Assembly: GCA_900095095.1 (NCBI GenBank)
Contig: FMBT01000303.1
Coordinates: 434,001-498,000 of the forward strand
DNA: 64,000 nucleotides
Origin: Fragilariopsis cylindrus CCMP1102
Taxonomy: Eukaryota > Bacillariophyta > Bacillariophyceae > Bacillariales > Bacillariaceae
Direction: 5' to 3'
This document shows positions 55,551-64,000 of the stretch, piece after piece. The position numbers were made by a program, and so were the translations under genes. The notes below the pieces were generated by a model, which worked only from the letters and a program-made list of their open reading frames with translations, ran no database searches and was not told where the DNA came from. How positions within the stretch are numbered: the stretch's first letter is position 1; every line of letters begins with the position of its first letter.

Positions 55551-56771
55551 TTAAGGAATATCATTGGCGACAGACCCGATCTTGACCTTTTCTGATGTTG
55601 TAAAATTTGAGGATGTAGTTATTTCCTCCACAATAACCTCTTCAACAACCACATCATCTTCACCATCTACAATAAGTTCACCGAAATCAAGATATGTTGT
55701 TGAATTGGATGTATCTGGATCAACAAGTCCAATTTCCGATGTTGTAATGTTTGATTCCTCGACAACCTCTTCCATAACCACATCATCTTCACCATCTACA
55801 ATAAGTTCACCGAAACCAAGGTATGTTGTTGAATTGGATGTATCTGGATCAACAAGTCCAATTTCCGATGTTGTAATGGTTGATTCCTCCACAACCTCTT
55901 CCATAACCACATCATCTTCACCATCTACAATAAGTTCACCGAAACCAAGGTATGTTGTTGAATTGGATGTATCTGGATCAACAAGTCCAATTGTATAGAA
56001 AGGAGCAGCAGTGACAACAGGGACAGGTGCAATTGTAGTAGCGACTGGGACAGGGATAGGTACAATTGTAGTGAGAACAGGGACAGGTGCAGTTGTAGTG
56101 GCAACTGGGACAGAGACAGGTGCAATTGTAGTGACAGGAACAGGGACAGGTGCAGTAGTAGTGACAGGAACAGGGACAGGTGCAATCGTAGTGACAGGAA
56201 CAGGAGCAGGAACAATAGGAACAGGTCCATTTCCAGATGATTCACTTCCACTTTCATAACCAATACAATCTAATGGACATGTACTTGCTAAATAATCTAA
56301 ATAATTTAAACCAACAGTTTCCATAATAAAACATTTATATAGTTCATTTAATTCAACTTGACATTCTGGACAACACGTTGTTGATGGACATATTGGATCT
56401 TCAAATTGTTCACAATCAACAGCATCCACTGGAACATAAAATCCATCTATATCAAGTGAAAATCGATTTGTATTTGCTGTTGTTGACGTTGGTTGTCTAA
56501 CATTACTTGATTCAAAACATCCACGTGTAGTTGTACACTCATGTGTCAATACACAAAATCCTGCTTTATTTAATGCTGGATTTACACACTTTGTTGGCAT
56601 AATTTCTGAAAATATTGTATCCGCATTCACAAAAGCATTATTACTATTTACTGCTAGAGTAGAAAGAAGTACTGCGAATAGCAGAGTAAAGCTACATCTA
56701 CTATGGATGGTTGTAGTAGATCGGAACGAAGACGTAGTAGTAGTAGTAGTAGTAGTATATAATGCCATCAT
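55551..56771 (-). CDS. secreted Cys-rich protein with PVPVTT linker and three 43-residue repeats
   Basis: 406 residues. A Thr-rich leader plus hydrophobic signal (SFTLLFAVLLSTLAVNS) is followed by a Cys-rich domain (about 58-180; CVNPALNKAGFC, DPICPSTTCCPECQVELNEL, STCPLDC). Next comes a Pro/Val/Thr linker of PVPVTT(I/T)AP units. Last are three copies of a 43-residue acidic repeat beginning GLVDPDTSNSTTYLGFGELI, encoded by near-identical 129-bp DNA repeats (55630-55995). The C-terminus is short and polar, with no anchor. Probably a modular extracellular or frustule-associated protein. Its Cys block resembles the protein at 50743-51216. Confidence 0.8.
   Translation of the reverse strand: MMALYTTTTTTTTSSFRSTTTIHSRCSFTLLFAVLLSTLAVNSNNAFVNADTIFSEIMPTKCVNPALNKAGFCVLTHECTTTRGCFESSNVRQPTSTTANTNRFSLDIDGFYVPVDAVDCEQFEDPICPSTTCCPECQVELNELYKCFIMETVGLNYLDYLASTCPLDCIGYESGSESSGNGPVPIVPAPVPVTTIAPVPVPVTTTAPVPVPVTTIAPVSVPVATTTAPVPVLTTIVPIPVPVATTIAPVPVVTAAPFYTIGLVDPDTSNSTTYLGFGELIVDGEDDVVMEEVVEESTITTSEIGLVDPDTSNSTTYLGFGELIVDGEDDVVMEEVVEESNITTSEIGLVDPDTSNSTTYLDFGELIVDGEDDVVVEEVIVEEITTSSNFTTSEKVKIGSVANDIP
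55620..55995 (-). repeat. three tandem 129-bp coding repeats
   Basis: Units start near 55990, 55861 and 55732 (minus direction) and share GGTATGTTGTTGAATTGGAT-type sequence with only a few substitutions. The third is the most diverged. They encode the acidic repeats of the secreted protein. Confidence 0.85.
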
Positions 56772-58517
56772 TATTGTTTTTTGTTGCTAGTATTCGTATT
56801 CGTATTCGTATTCTTTTTTCTTGGAATTATTTATCTGGTGTAAATGAAGTTGTAAGGTGTGGAAAGGAAAGGTTTGTGTTGCTTGTGTTGGCAAAAGAAA
56901 TATAGAAAGAAAAGTATTTTGCACGCATTGATCGAGACGACGACACTAGAAAAAGCATAATGGCGAAACAAGGTCTGATGCAGAGTTTTAAAAGAAATTA
57001 AATATTACGGGCATAATCTTCATAAACTTGGTGCGAAACAAACTTCCTGCCTTGGTTAAAGATTTTTATTGGCTGTTACGTGGACAATTTAGAGCACTGC
57101 TTCAACTCCGAAGAAAAAGATTCAAAGGATCAATACCGGTACATACCATCACGACTAAACAGGCCAACCTAAACTGTTAAAACAACGGAAAAAAATAATT
57201 ATTATATTACACTATTGCCCTTTTTTGTCATGCCAGAATTCTATCTATGTGTTCGAAGGACGGACTGGCTGGACGGCACATCAAAAAAATTATATCTACT
57301 ACGTGTAGTACTACCGTAGTACTTTATTAGAGTACAGTGTATGTTGTGAAGAAATGGATGATCCCTATTGCTCATATGCAGTATATTTAATGGTAGCACC
57401 TCTAACATTTGGACAATGCTAATGATGGTCAAGTTGGTTAATGATTCCACCGCACCAAGGGCGGGGCATTATTGTTTATCATTCACCTTAATAAAAGTGA
57501 AGAAATCTAATCTAGTAATATTACTACATTATATAATTATAATATAGATAATAGACATACATGTCAAAGCAGTTTGTTAAGTAAGACACATATAGCACTG
57601 TAGCAGATCTGGGTGACTTCTAAAATGGATAATACTTTATCCCATCAATCATCTACTCTTTAATAAGAATTTTATTAAGCATCAAACAATCATCAAATAA
57701 TAGTAGTGTCGAGATAGACTAAAGATATTGGTTATTAAAAGAATTCAAAACAAGTTATGAAGATGTGAGCTATTACTTTTATTCTAGCTATTCAAGCTGC
57801 TTTAGGTTCATTCAAGAATGTAGTGAGCAAAGGTTGCACCTCTATAGGTGATCTTGCTCACTCTAGTTCAGCTTGGGGAGTATTGTATTTAGTGGCGCTC
57901 ATCAGACAGGTAATTGAGCCGACTATTAGTGAGGATCTCATCAAGTAGGCCACAGATTATACTAATGAAAGCAACACGGAAAAAGTACGGAAGAAATCTT
58001 CTGCATCTGTTTTCCTAGAATGAATTAATCTAGATATCATGTTCTATAAATCTCAGAATTGTTTCATTTTAGTATTTTTGCTATAATTTACTTAGAAGAT
58101 TTGACACTTTTTGTAATGCAATAGCCGCACCTCCCCAGAGTTTGCTATGATTATGTAGAGCTTAAAGTGACTATAGCACATGCGTGTAATCTATATATTG
58201 TATAGTTAGTTAACTTGTTATATTATTATTTCCCTATTGCATAGATTCTATAATAAATAATGAGCGGTATGGTGATGCTATACCATTTCGCCTCTCATCA
58301 CTTGTCCTTCACTCGTTAACTTCACATAATATCTTTTACTGATGTAAGGAAGCGACGTACGTCAGCATGCCATTCTATTCATGACACGACGCTTACCACA
58401 AAAACCTCACATATTGGACCCAGTATAAATTGAAGCCCCAACAACACGTGCCCTAAATTACCACAATTTTCTCCTGCTTTTCTCCTGCCGTTACTTCTAC
58501 TTTTATTTCTGCGTAGT
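56772..58517. other. 1.7 kb without a supported gene
   Basis: The promoter side of the Cys-rich gene is on the left. The rest is AT-rich DNA with no convincing frame; the open frame at 57241-57450 is unrecognised. Its texture (57480-58330) suggests decayed transposon DNA, but no repeats could be paired. Confidence 0.4.
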
Positions 58518-59285
58518 CTAGCTTTCATCCTCGAGTAATAAATTGAGCGGTTCTACGCAGACTGTTTTAGTGTCTGTATGGGATTTACCTGTTGCTGTTG
58601 CAGTTGCTGTTGCGGTTGCTGTTACGCATGTTGCTGTGGTCTCTGATGTGGGTACCCTTGCGGTCGCTGTTGCCTTCGCAAATGCGCTACCTGTTGCTGT
58701 TGCGGTTGCTACTCCGGACGCTAGTGAGGTTGGTGAATCTGTGGTTGCTGTTGCTTCTGCAGTCGCATCTGGGGATGTTGTTCCTGTTGCTATTGCTTCG
58801 GCAGTTGCTGATAAGGTCGCATATGCAATTGCGGCCGATGTTCCGATCGACATAGCGGTCGCTTTTGTGGTGACTGCTTTGGTGGCTGTAGATGTTGCGG
58901 CCGATTTTCCGGTCGCTGTTGCGGTCGCTCTTGTAACGCCTGATGAGCACGCTGTCGCTGCACCGGGTGCCGATGCTGTTGCAGTCGATGTCAAGGCTTC
59001 TGTTGCGGTCGCTGTCGCGTCTTCACTCGATGTTGCGGTCGCTGTAGCTGCTCTGGTGCTGATGCGAACGCTGTTTCGCTTGCTACTGCGTTCGCAGAGT
59101 TGTCCCCCTTTGCGCAAGCTCTCTCCCTATTTGCTGTCGCTGTTTCTCCTATTCCACTATGTCACCATCCAATGTGCACATTGCCGGGCACGTTGCAATT
59201 GTAATTGCTTGCGGTCCAAAAATTGCACAGCATTAATGGCGACGGGCGTAAGTACTAAGCTGATACAAGCAAAAGAAAACTTCAT
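58518..59285 (-). pseudogene. secreted Ala/Thr-repeat protein, frame broken twice near the 5' end
   Basis: Starts at 59285 with MKFSFACISLVLTPVAINA, nearly the same signal peptide as the paralogue at 61847 (MKFSLALISLLLTPVAITA). Then the reading moves between frames: CPAMCTLDGDIVE (about 59170), ACAKGDNSANAVASETAFAS (about 59125), and a long open repeat region from about 59060 to 58518 made of ATATATA, EATATA and KAVTTKATA units. It ends GKSHTDTKTVCVEPLNLLLE. The order of segments matches the intact paralogue, so at least two indels have broken this copy, unless they are sequencing errors. Confidence 0.65.
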
Positions 59286-60941
59286 GATGATCGATGATGA
59301 TATATCTGCTAATTAGAAAAGACAAGAAGGCGAGAAATAACAAGGGAAATAGTATTATATATTATTGTGGTTGTATCGAATTGGTTACATACATTTTTGG
59401 GATTTCGTTTCCTTGTTTTTCAACTTGATTGCAATCGAATGTATTTTATAATGTCCAATAAGTCATTGTACATCATATCTGTTCGCTGTTACTACTCTGC
59501 CGTGAATCTCTTACTGTAGACATTTAATTACATATATGATACTATTTATGCATGTAATCGTATTATATATATATTATTATACCATATATAATATATTATG
59601 AAGTACGTAAAAAGTTGCTTTGACATGGTTTGAAGTGGTTGGGGAGTAAATGATCATTATCTATTTAGCGAACCGGGAACTTTCGCGGGCATTGTTTGCT
59701 CTTCGTGACTTTTCGATTGCTATATGTATTGGATTGAATCACGTGAAATCGAAAATACAAAATATTTATCACACTTCTAAAATACCCTTCTTGATTGATA
59801 ATATTATTAATCTTCGTAATACGACTACGTATAACTCCTACCTTACAATTTACCATTATGCCCTATTATTGGTATGCTCTATTGAAGTTAAGAAGTACGT
59901 TATTTGATTGATATTTTCGTGATACTGTAAGACGAAGAATACCACGAGGACGTCGACTGGTATTGAGGAGATTTCAATCCAATCCCCAGTTACCTATGCC
60001 CCTTGAGAATTTACAGTAGTCTGTTTTTCGCGCGCGTGGTACAAATATGCCTTTTCGAATAATAAAAAAAGAAAAAATCCAAGTCAAAGAAAAGATCAAC
60101 GACGACGCCAAAATGGCAGCGAAAGAGTAGAAGTAACAGTAACAGTAACAGTTACAGCGTAAGCAACAAAATTAGTAGCGGCATCCGTACCAGTACCAGT
60201 AACGGTAACAATAACAATACGAACATGACACCGGTTGGTGAAGAAGAAGAAGAAGAAGAAGACGGCGTTCAATAACAACGAAAGAGCAATAGAAGTAAAG
60301 ATAAGAGTAAACTATCGTCATCGTCGTCGTCATGAGCTGAAGCTGAAGCTGAAGCAGTAGTAGTAGTAGTAGTATCGTTTCTTTCGGAACCTTATATACG
60401 TTTCGCATTCATATTATGCATATCGTTGCTTTTTTGTTATCCAGCATACATCATGTCTCACTATTGTTCTGTATCGTATCCGTATCTATGTCCCCTTCTT
60501 CGTTTCTGTTTGTATATCCCTCTATCGTATCGTATCGTATCGAATACTGTCCTATTGTCCTTATTGTCCGTCCCATAACCGTTTGCTCTTGCTGTTCGAT
60601 CGGTCCAGTATCGCATCCATTTCACGTTCCAATAATAATATTTGTTTTCCGTGTACATTGTACGGCCTGTGGGTATTAATTGTGGTAATAACCTGGAAGG
60701 AATCTGAATTTACCGTGGGTTAACGTCTTAATTTCAAATGATATAAGAAAGAAAAATGTGAAATGTTTATTATTACGTTGTACTTCAAGTACTACAACAT
60801 TTCCTAAATTTCTACTGACAGTAGTAGCTTATTAGGTATAAGTGATATACATTATAATTATTTATTTATTTATTTTTCAATCTTTTTCGGTTTATCAAAA
60901 CAAACGACAGGGATTATACATTGATTCTCATAAAGTTGTTT
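59286..60941. other. spacer between the two Ala/Thr-repeat genes
   Basis: No firm gene. 59650-59907 has short frames in both directions. 60096-60400 has GTAACA, CAGTACC, GAAGAA and AGT microsatellites, with repeats open in several frames. AT-rich palindromic sequence lies near 59560-59600. 60840-60941 is the 3' flank of the intact paralogue. Confidence 0.45.
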
Positions 60942-61847
60942 TTAAGCTGAAGGAGCACCAGGATCTAACCCTGCTGTTACAGTTAATGCGACGGTCATTG
61001 TTGTTCCTCCGGTGACAGATCCACCTGAAACACCACCAACATCGGGAATCAAATCACCGAATTTGATGCATAGGGATTTTGTGTTGGTTTTGCTCACTCC
61101 AGTTCCTGATGCGGTCGCTGTTGCGGTCACTGTTGCACACACAGTTTTGTTTTCTAATGCGGTCACTGTTGCGGTCGCCGTTGCAATTGCATATGCAGTC
61201 CCTGTTGCAGTCGCCGTTGCGACAGAAGTCACTGAAGTTTGTGTTGCTGCAGTTGCAGTTGCTGTTGCGGTTGCTTCGGTGGTCACTGTCGCAGTTGCTT
61301 CTGCAGTAGCAGCATCAGTTGCTTCGGCAATTGCTTCCGATGTTCCGGACGATGTTGCGGTTGCTTTTGAGGTAACTGCTTTGGTTGCTGTTGATATTGC
61401 TACACGTGCTCCAGTTGACGTTGCGGTCGCTGTTATTCCTGCACCTGCAAACGATGTTGCAGTCTGAGCCGATGTGGATGTTGCAGTAGATATTCCGCCC
61501 GATGATTCTGCGGCTGCTGTCGCGGGAGCGCCTGATGATGCTGTCGATGTAGCTATAGTGCCTCCTGATGCGTATGCATTATTGCTTGATGTTGCGGTCG
61601 CCCAATTGTTTGCCCTTGCGCATGCGGGTGCTGATGTTTTGGTATCTGTATCATCTAGTGTAGCAGGGATTACGCAACTTGTGCTGTCGTACGTTTGCCA
61701 CCCGATTGTTGCGGGAGTAATATCATATGATACTACTGCTTCTGCTGGTTCAAGATGACGGCCATCAAGTTCTTGTGGGACCCCTACCCTAGCAGTAATG
61801 GCGACGGGAGTTAGTAACAAACTGATAAGAGCAAGAGAAAACTTCAT
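60942..61847 (-). CDS. secreted Ala/Thr-repeat protein
   Basis: 301 residues. Signal peptide MKFSLALISLLLTPVAITA. A short N-terminal domain has two cysteines (SCVIPATLDDTDTK, PACARANN). About 180 residues of Ala/Thr/Ser repeats follow (EATATVTTEATATATATAA and similar), probably O-glycosylated and extended. A conserved end has two cysteines (ENKTVCATVTA, TKSLCIKFGDLIP) and a Gly/Thr-rich tail. No anchor. Likely cell-wall, mucilage or secreted structural protein; no enzyme motif. It is the intact partner of the broken copy at 58518-59285, in the same orientation, 1.7 kb apart. Confidence 0.75.
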   Translation of the reverse strand: MKFSLALISLLLTPVAITARVGVPQELDGRHLEPAEAVVSYDITPATIGWQTYDSTSCVIPATLDDTDTKTSAPACARANNWATATSSNNAYASGGTIATSTASSGAPATAAAESSGGISTATSTSAQTATSFAGAGITATATSTGARVAISTATKAVTSKATATSSGTSEAIAEATDAATAEATATVTTEATATATATAATQTSVTSVATATATGTAYAIATATATVTALENKTVCATVTATATASGTGVSKTNTKSLCIKFGDLIPDVGGVSGGSVTGGTTMTVALTVTAGLDPGAPSA

Positions 61848-62050
61848 GATGATTGATGATGATTGATGTTTTAGGTTTAGATTTAGGTTTTGTACTTGAT
61901 CAGATTGTAAATTGTGTGATAAGCAATGAGGAAATCGAATTTAGTTTTATTCGATAATCATCAACAATACTTCGAAGCACAACTCTCTCTCTGTGTGTTT
62001 TACGCCTAAAATTACTGTACCCGGCAAACACATTTCACTCCGACTCAGGC
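61848..62050. other. promoter region of the Ala/Thr-repeat gene
   Basis: A GATGATTGATGATGATTGATG repeat lies just upstream of the start codon, then AT-rich sequence. No distinct factor site can be named. Confidence 0.4.
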
Positions 62051-62170
62051 ACTTTTTTCAATCATATTGAATGCTCAGGAACTATTTTCAATCATATTAA
62101 ATGCTCAGGAACTATTTTCAATCATATTAAATGCTCAGGAACTATTTTCAATCATATTAAATGCTCAGGA
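62051..62170. repeat. 30-bp tandem repeat, four copies
   Basis: Units of ACTATTTTCA, ATCATATTAA, ATGCTCAGGA at 62051, 62081, 62111 and 62141. The first has two or three changes. A partial fifth starts at 62171. Confidence 0.95.
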
Positions 62171-62429
62171 ACTTTTTTGAATTTTTTCGTGATACTCAGA
62201 CTAAACACGGTTTTGACATTTAAGTGCATACATGATACACCATCGCTTACGATTGAAAGTTCAACAGCATAATTAGCGAGGTGTTCTGCAGTAAATAAAT
62301 ATCACTTACTGTACGGAACCAAAACTTCGTGTGCAATATCTGACTCACTCATTTTTATTAGCTCATCATGCAATTTCGATCGACGACGCGACTACCGCGA
62401 TGGTTGTAACGGCGTGCGAGATTTCCGCA

Positions 62430-62990
62430 TCCTTAATACTACTCAAGCTACTTAATTCGTCTTCGATTCAGTGGCCTGAGCTTCTTTTGTTGCACTACTG
62501 TACTAATGATTACTACTTTTAACTTATGCTACTCACGCCGTTTTTGAATAAATTAAAATAGCCTGAGCTACTTCTATTATGTGAAGCACGACTTACTACT
62601 ACTAAGCTAATTAATTCGTTTTCGATTCACAGTGGCCTGAGCTTTTTTTGTTGCACTATTACTTATTACTACTTTAACGTATGTGACTCAAGCAGTTTTC
62701 GACTAAATTGAAATAGCCCGAGCTATTATGTTGAAGCACTTAATACTACTCAAGCTAATTAAAAAAAATTCGATTCAATTACCTGAGCTTTTTTCGTTGC
62801 ACTACTTTAACGTACAATGCTACTCAAGCCGTTTTCGACTAAATAAAAATAGCCCGAGCTATTATGTTGAAGCGCTTAATACTACTCAATGTAATTTTAA
62901 AAAAATCGATTCAATGGCCTGGGCTTTTTCCGTTGCACAACTACTTAATACTACTCAAACTAATTAAGTTAAGCTAAACCAATACTACAT
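62430..62990. repeat. imperfect tandem array of about 140-160 bp units, four copies, upstream of the ice-binding gene
   Basis: Each unit contains AATACTACTCAAGCTAATTA, then TTCGATTCA, GGCCTGAGCTTTTTT, GTTGCACTACT and (in the first three) AAATAGCCCGAGCTA, with AGCTTNNNTTGTTGCAC as the most constant part. Units start near 62437, 62593, 62741 and 62877. The array ends about 170 bp before the ice-binding gene start. Confidence 0.75.
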
Positions 62991-63160
62991 AAGCTAAATA
63001 AATCGTTTTCTATTAGTAAAAATTTAAAAAGGAACATTTATTTGCATAAACCTCAGTATTTCATTACTGTACAAAGCTCACAAAAACATCCACCTCACAA
63101 AACAAAACACGAAAAACGATTCATTCATTCTATCCATCCATTCCATCCATCCAATCTAAC

Positions 63161-63955
63161 ATGAATTTGAATCTATTTTTGCTCGCTGCGATCGCCATGG
63201 TTAATGTTACCAATGGCACCACCACCAAGGTCAATCTTGGAACAACTGCCAGCAACTTCGTCATCCTTGCCAAGACTGGTATCTCCACGGTACCCAGCTC
63301 GATTATTACCGGTAACATCGCCGTCTCGCCCATCGCTTCGACCGCCATTACTGGTTTTAGCTTGATCATCGACAGTTCGAACGAATTTTCGACGTCTTCC
63401 CAAGTCGCGGATACATATACTGTGAAAGCATCGGACTACACTTATGGCTCTGAATTGATCACCGCAGTCAACGAAATGGAGGCTGCCTATAACGATGCCG
63501 CCGCACGTCCCACCAGTGATGACGATGACGCTTTCCTCAATCTTGGAGGAGGCGAAATCGGTGGTGAAACATTGAAAACTGGTGTTTACACTTTCGATAG
63601 AGATGTTACCATCACCGGTGGTGACCTCACCTTCGACGGCGAAGGCAATTCAGACGCCGTCTTCATCATTCAAACATCAAAGAGTGTTTCGCAAGCTGGG
63701 AATACCAGAGTGATTCTTGCTGGCGGTGCGAAGGCAGAGAATATCTTCTGGTCGGTAGCTGGAGCAGTTAGTGTTGCCGCAGGTTCGCATTCGGAGGGCA
63801 TTTTCTTGGTCAAGAACGGTGTTACATTCATTACTGGTTCCAGTTTGAACGGCCGTATTTTCTCACAGACGGCGGTCACCCTCCAGATGGCGACCATCAC
63901 TGAGACACCATACACGCAAATTCGTCGGGGACTACGGGGATTACAGGTAGTATAA
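63161..63955 (+). CDS. DUF3494-type ice-binding (antifreeze) protein
   Basis: 264 residues, no intron. Signal peptide MNLNLFLLAAIAMVNVTNG. The mature part has the whole family pattern: LGTTASNFVILAKTGISTVP, SSIITGNIAVSPIASTAITG, DAAARP, GGGEIGGETLKTGVYTF, VFIIQTSKSVSQAGNTRVIL, KAENIFWSVAGAV, SEGIFLVKN and SLNGRIFSQTAVTLQMATIT. The family folds as a discontinuous beta-solenoid beside a helix; secreted forms bind ice and stop recrystallisation, which keeps brine channels open. Family length (about 220-260) fits. Diatom copies are generally held to come from bacteria by horizontal transfer. The base use here (many C/G third positions) is visibly richer in GC than neighbouring genes. The C-terminus adds RRGLRGLQVV. 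Confidence 0.95.
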   Translation: MNLNLFLLAAIAMVNVTNGTTTKVNLGTTASNFVILAKTGISTVPSSIITGNIAVSPIASTAITGFSLIIDSSNEFSTSSQVADTYTVKASDYTYGSELITAVNEMEAAYNDAAARPTSDDDDAFLNLGGGEIGGETLKTGVYTFDRDVTITGGDLTFDGEGNSDAVFIIQTSKSVSQAGNTRVILAGGAKAENIFWSVAGAVSVAAGSHSEGIFLVKNGVTFITGSSLNGRIFSQTAVTLQMATITETPYTQIRRGLRGLQVV

Positions 63956-64000
63956 AATCTAAATTTGCAATAACTATTAAATTGTACCGTCTTTAGTATA
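63956..64000. other. 3' flank of the ice-binding gene
   Basis: AT-rich sequence after the stop codon, cut by the window edge. Confidence 0.5.

Noticed and set aside
56011-56259. Plus-strand VTGTGTGAIVV repeat frame
   Set aside because: Antisense of the PVPVTT linker of the minus-strand secreted protein.
58543-59316. 257-residue plus-strand frame rich in Val/Ala over the Ala/Thr-repeat gene
   Set aside because: Antisense by-product of the GC(A/T)AC(A/C) repeat. The minus strand has the signal peptide and conserved ends.
1-64000. CRISPR arrays, bacterial operons or ribosome binding sites
   Set aside because: The direct repeats seen are LTRs, coding repeats, minisatellites or microsatellites. 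Introns and gene content are eukaryotic.

Overview
The window is eukaryotic nuclear DNA, most likely from a pennate diatom and probably a cold-water or sea-ice species. The genes have GT-AG introns. Coding and non-coding DNA is AT-rich and full of trinucleotide tracts (poly-Asn, Asp, Ser, Gln). There are secreted serine/proline/threonine proteins, a silaffin-like Lys/Ser protein, and a DUF3494 ice-binding protein. The species call is inference; no rRNA or organelle marker is present.

Layout. 1-4029 (minus): secreted pepsin-like aspartic protease with a Cys-rich tail, cut by the window edge. 5066-8052 (minus): FAD-linked D-lactate dehydrogenase in three exons. 8633-11119 (minus): secreted protein joining Ser-Pro-Thr repeats to adhesin-head-like GGG/N repeats. 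11120-23400: a transposon-rich block. A degraded ORF region (14038-17440) is split by a 1,960-bp non-autonomous LTR element (15254-17213; identical 328-bp LTRs, 5-bp target duplication). Next to it lies an intact Ty3/gypsy element on the minus strand (17505-23393; 179-bp LTRs with one difference, 5-bp target duplication).

25028-27316: an RNase H1 gene broken by several frame changes. 28127-29026: secreted protein with a dirigent/AOC-barrel-like motif; its 3' end and downstream DNA (about 1.07 kb) are duplicated at 31740-32804. 33528-41183: small secreted, repeat or lineage-specific proteins, including the silaffin-like gene.

42144-50121 is a compact housekeeping block. It holds a membrane-tailed ubiquitin ligase with MYCBP2-type RING-relay and F-box-associated domains, then SKP1 (convergent), then protein-only RNase P. 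50743-56771: two secreted Cys-rich proteins with similar cysteine spacing flank a fascin-like trefoil protein with a glycine-rich hydrophobic tail. 58518-61847: two related secreted Ala/Thr-repeat genes, one of them broken. 63161-63955: intronless ice-binding protein downstream of a tandem repeat array.

The most notable items are the ubiquitin ligase, whose domain combination I do not know from any described protein; the gypsy gag and pol in one frame separated by a UGA inside a perfect hairpin; and the 14-nt self-complementarity at the primer site of the short LTR element. Coordinates of spliced genes are my manual reading of splice signals. No search or alignment program was run.
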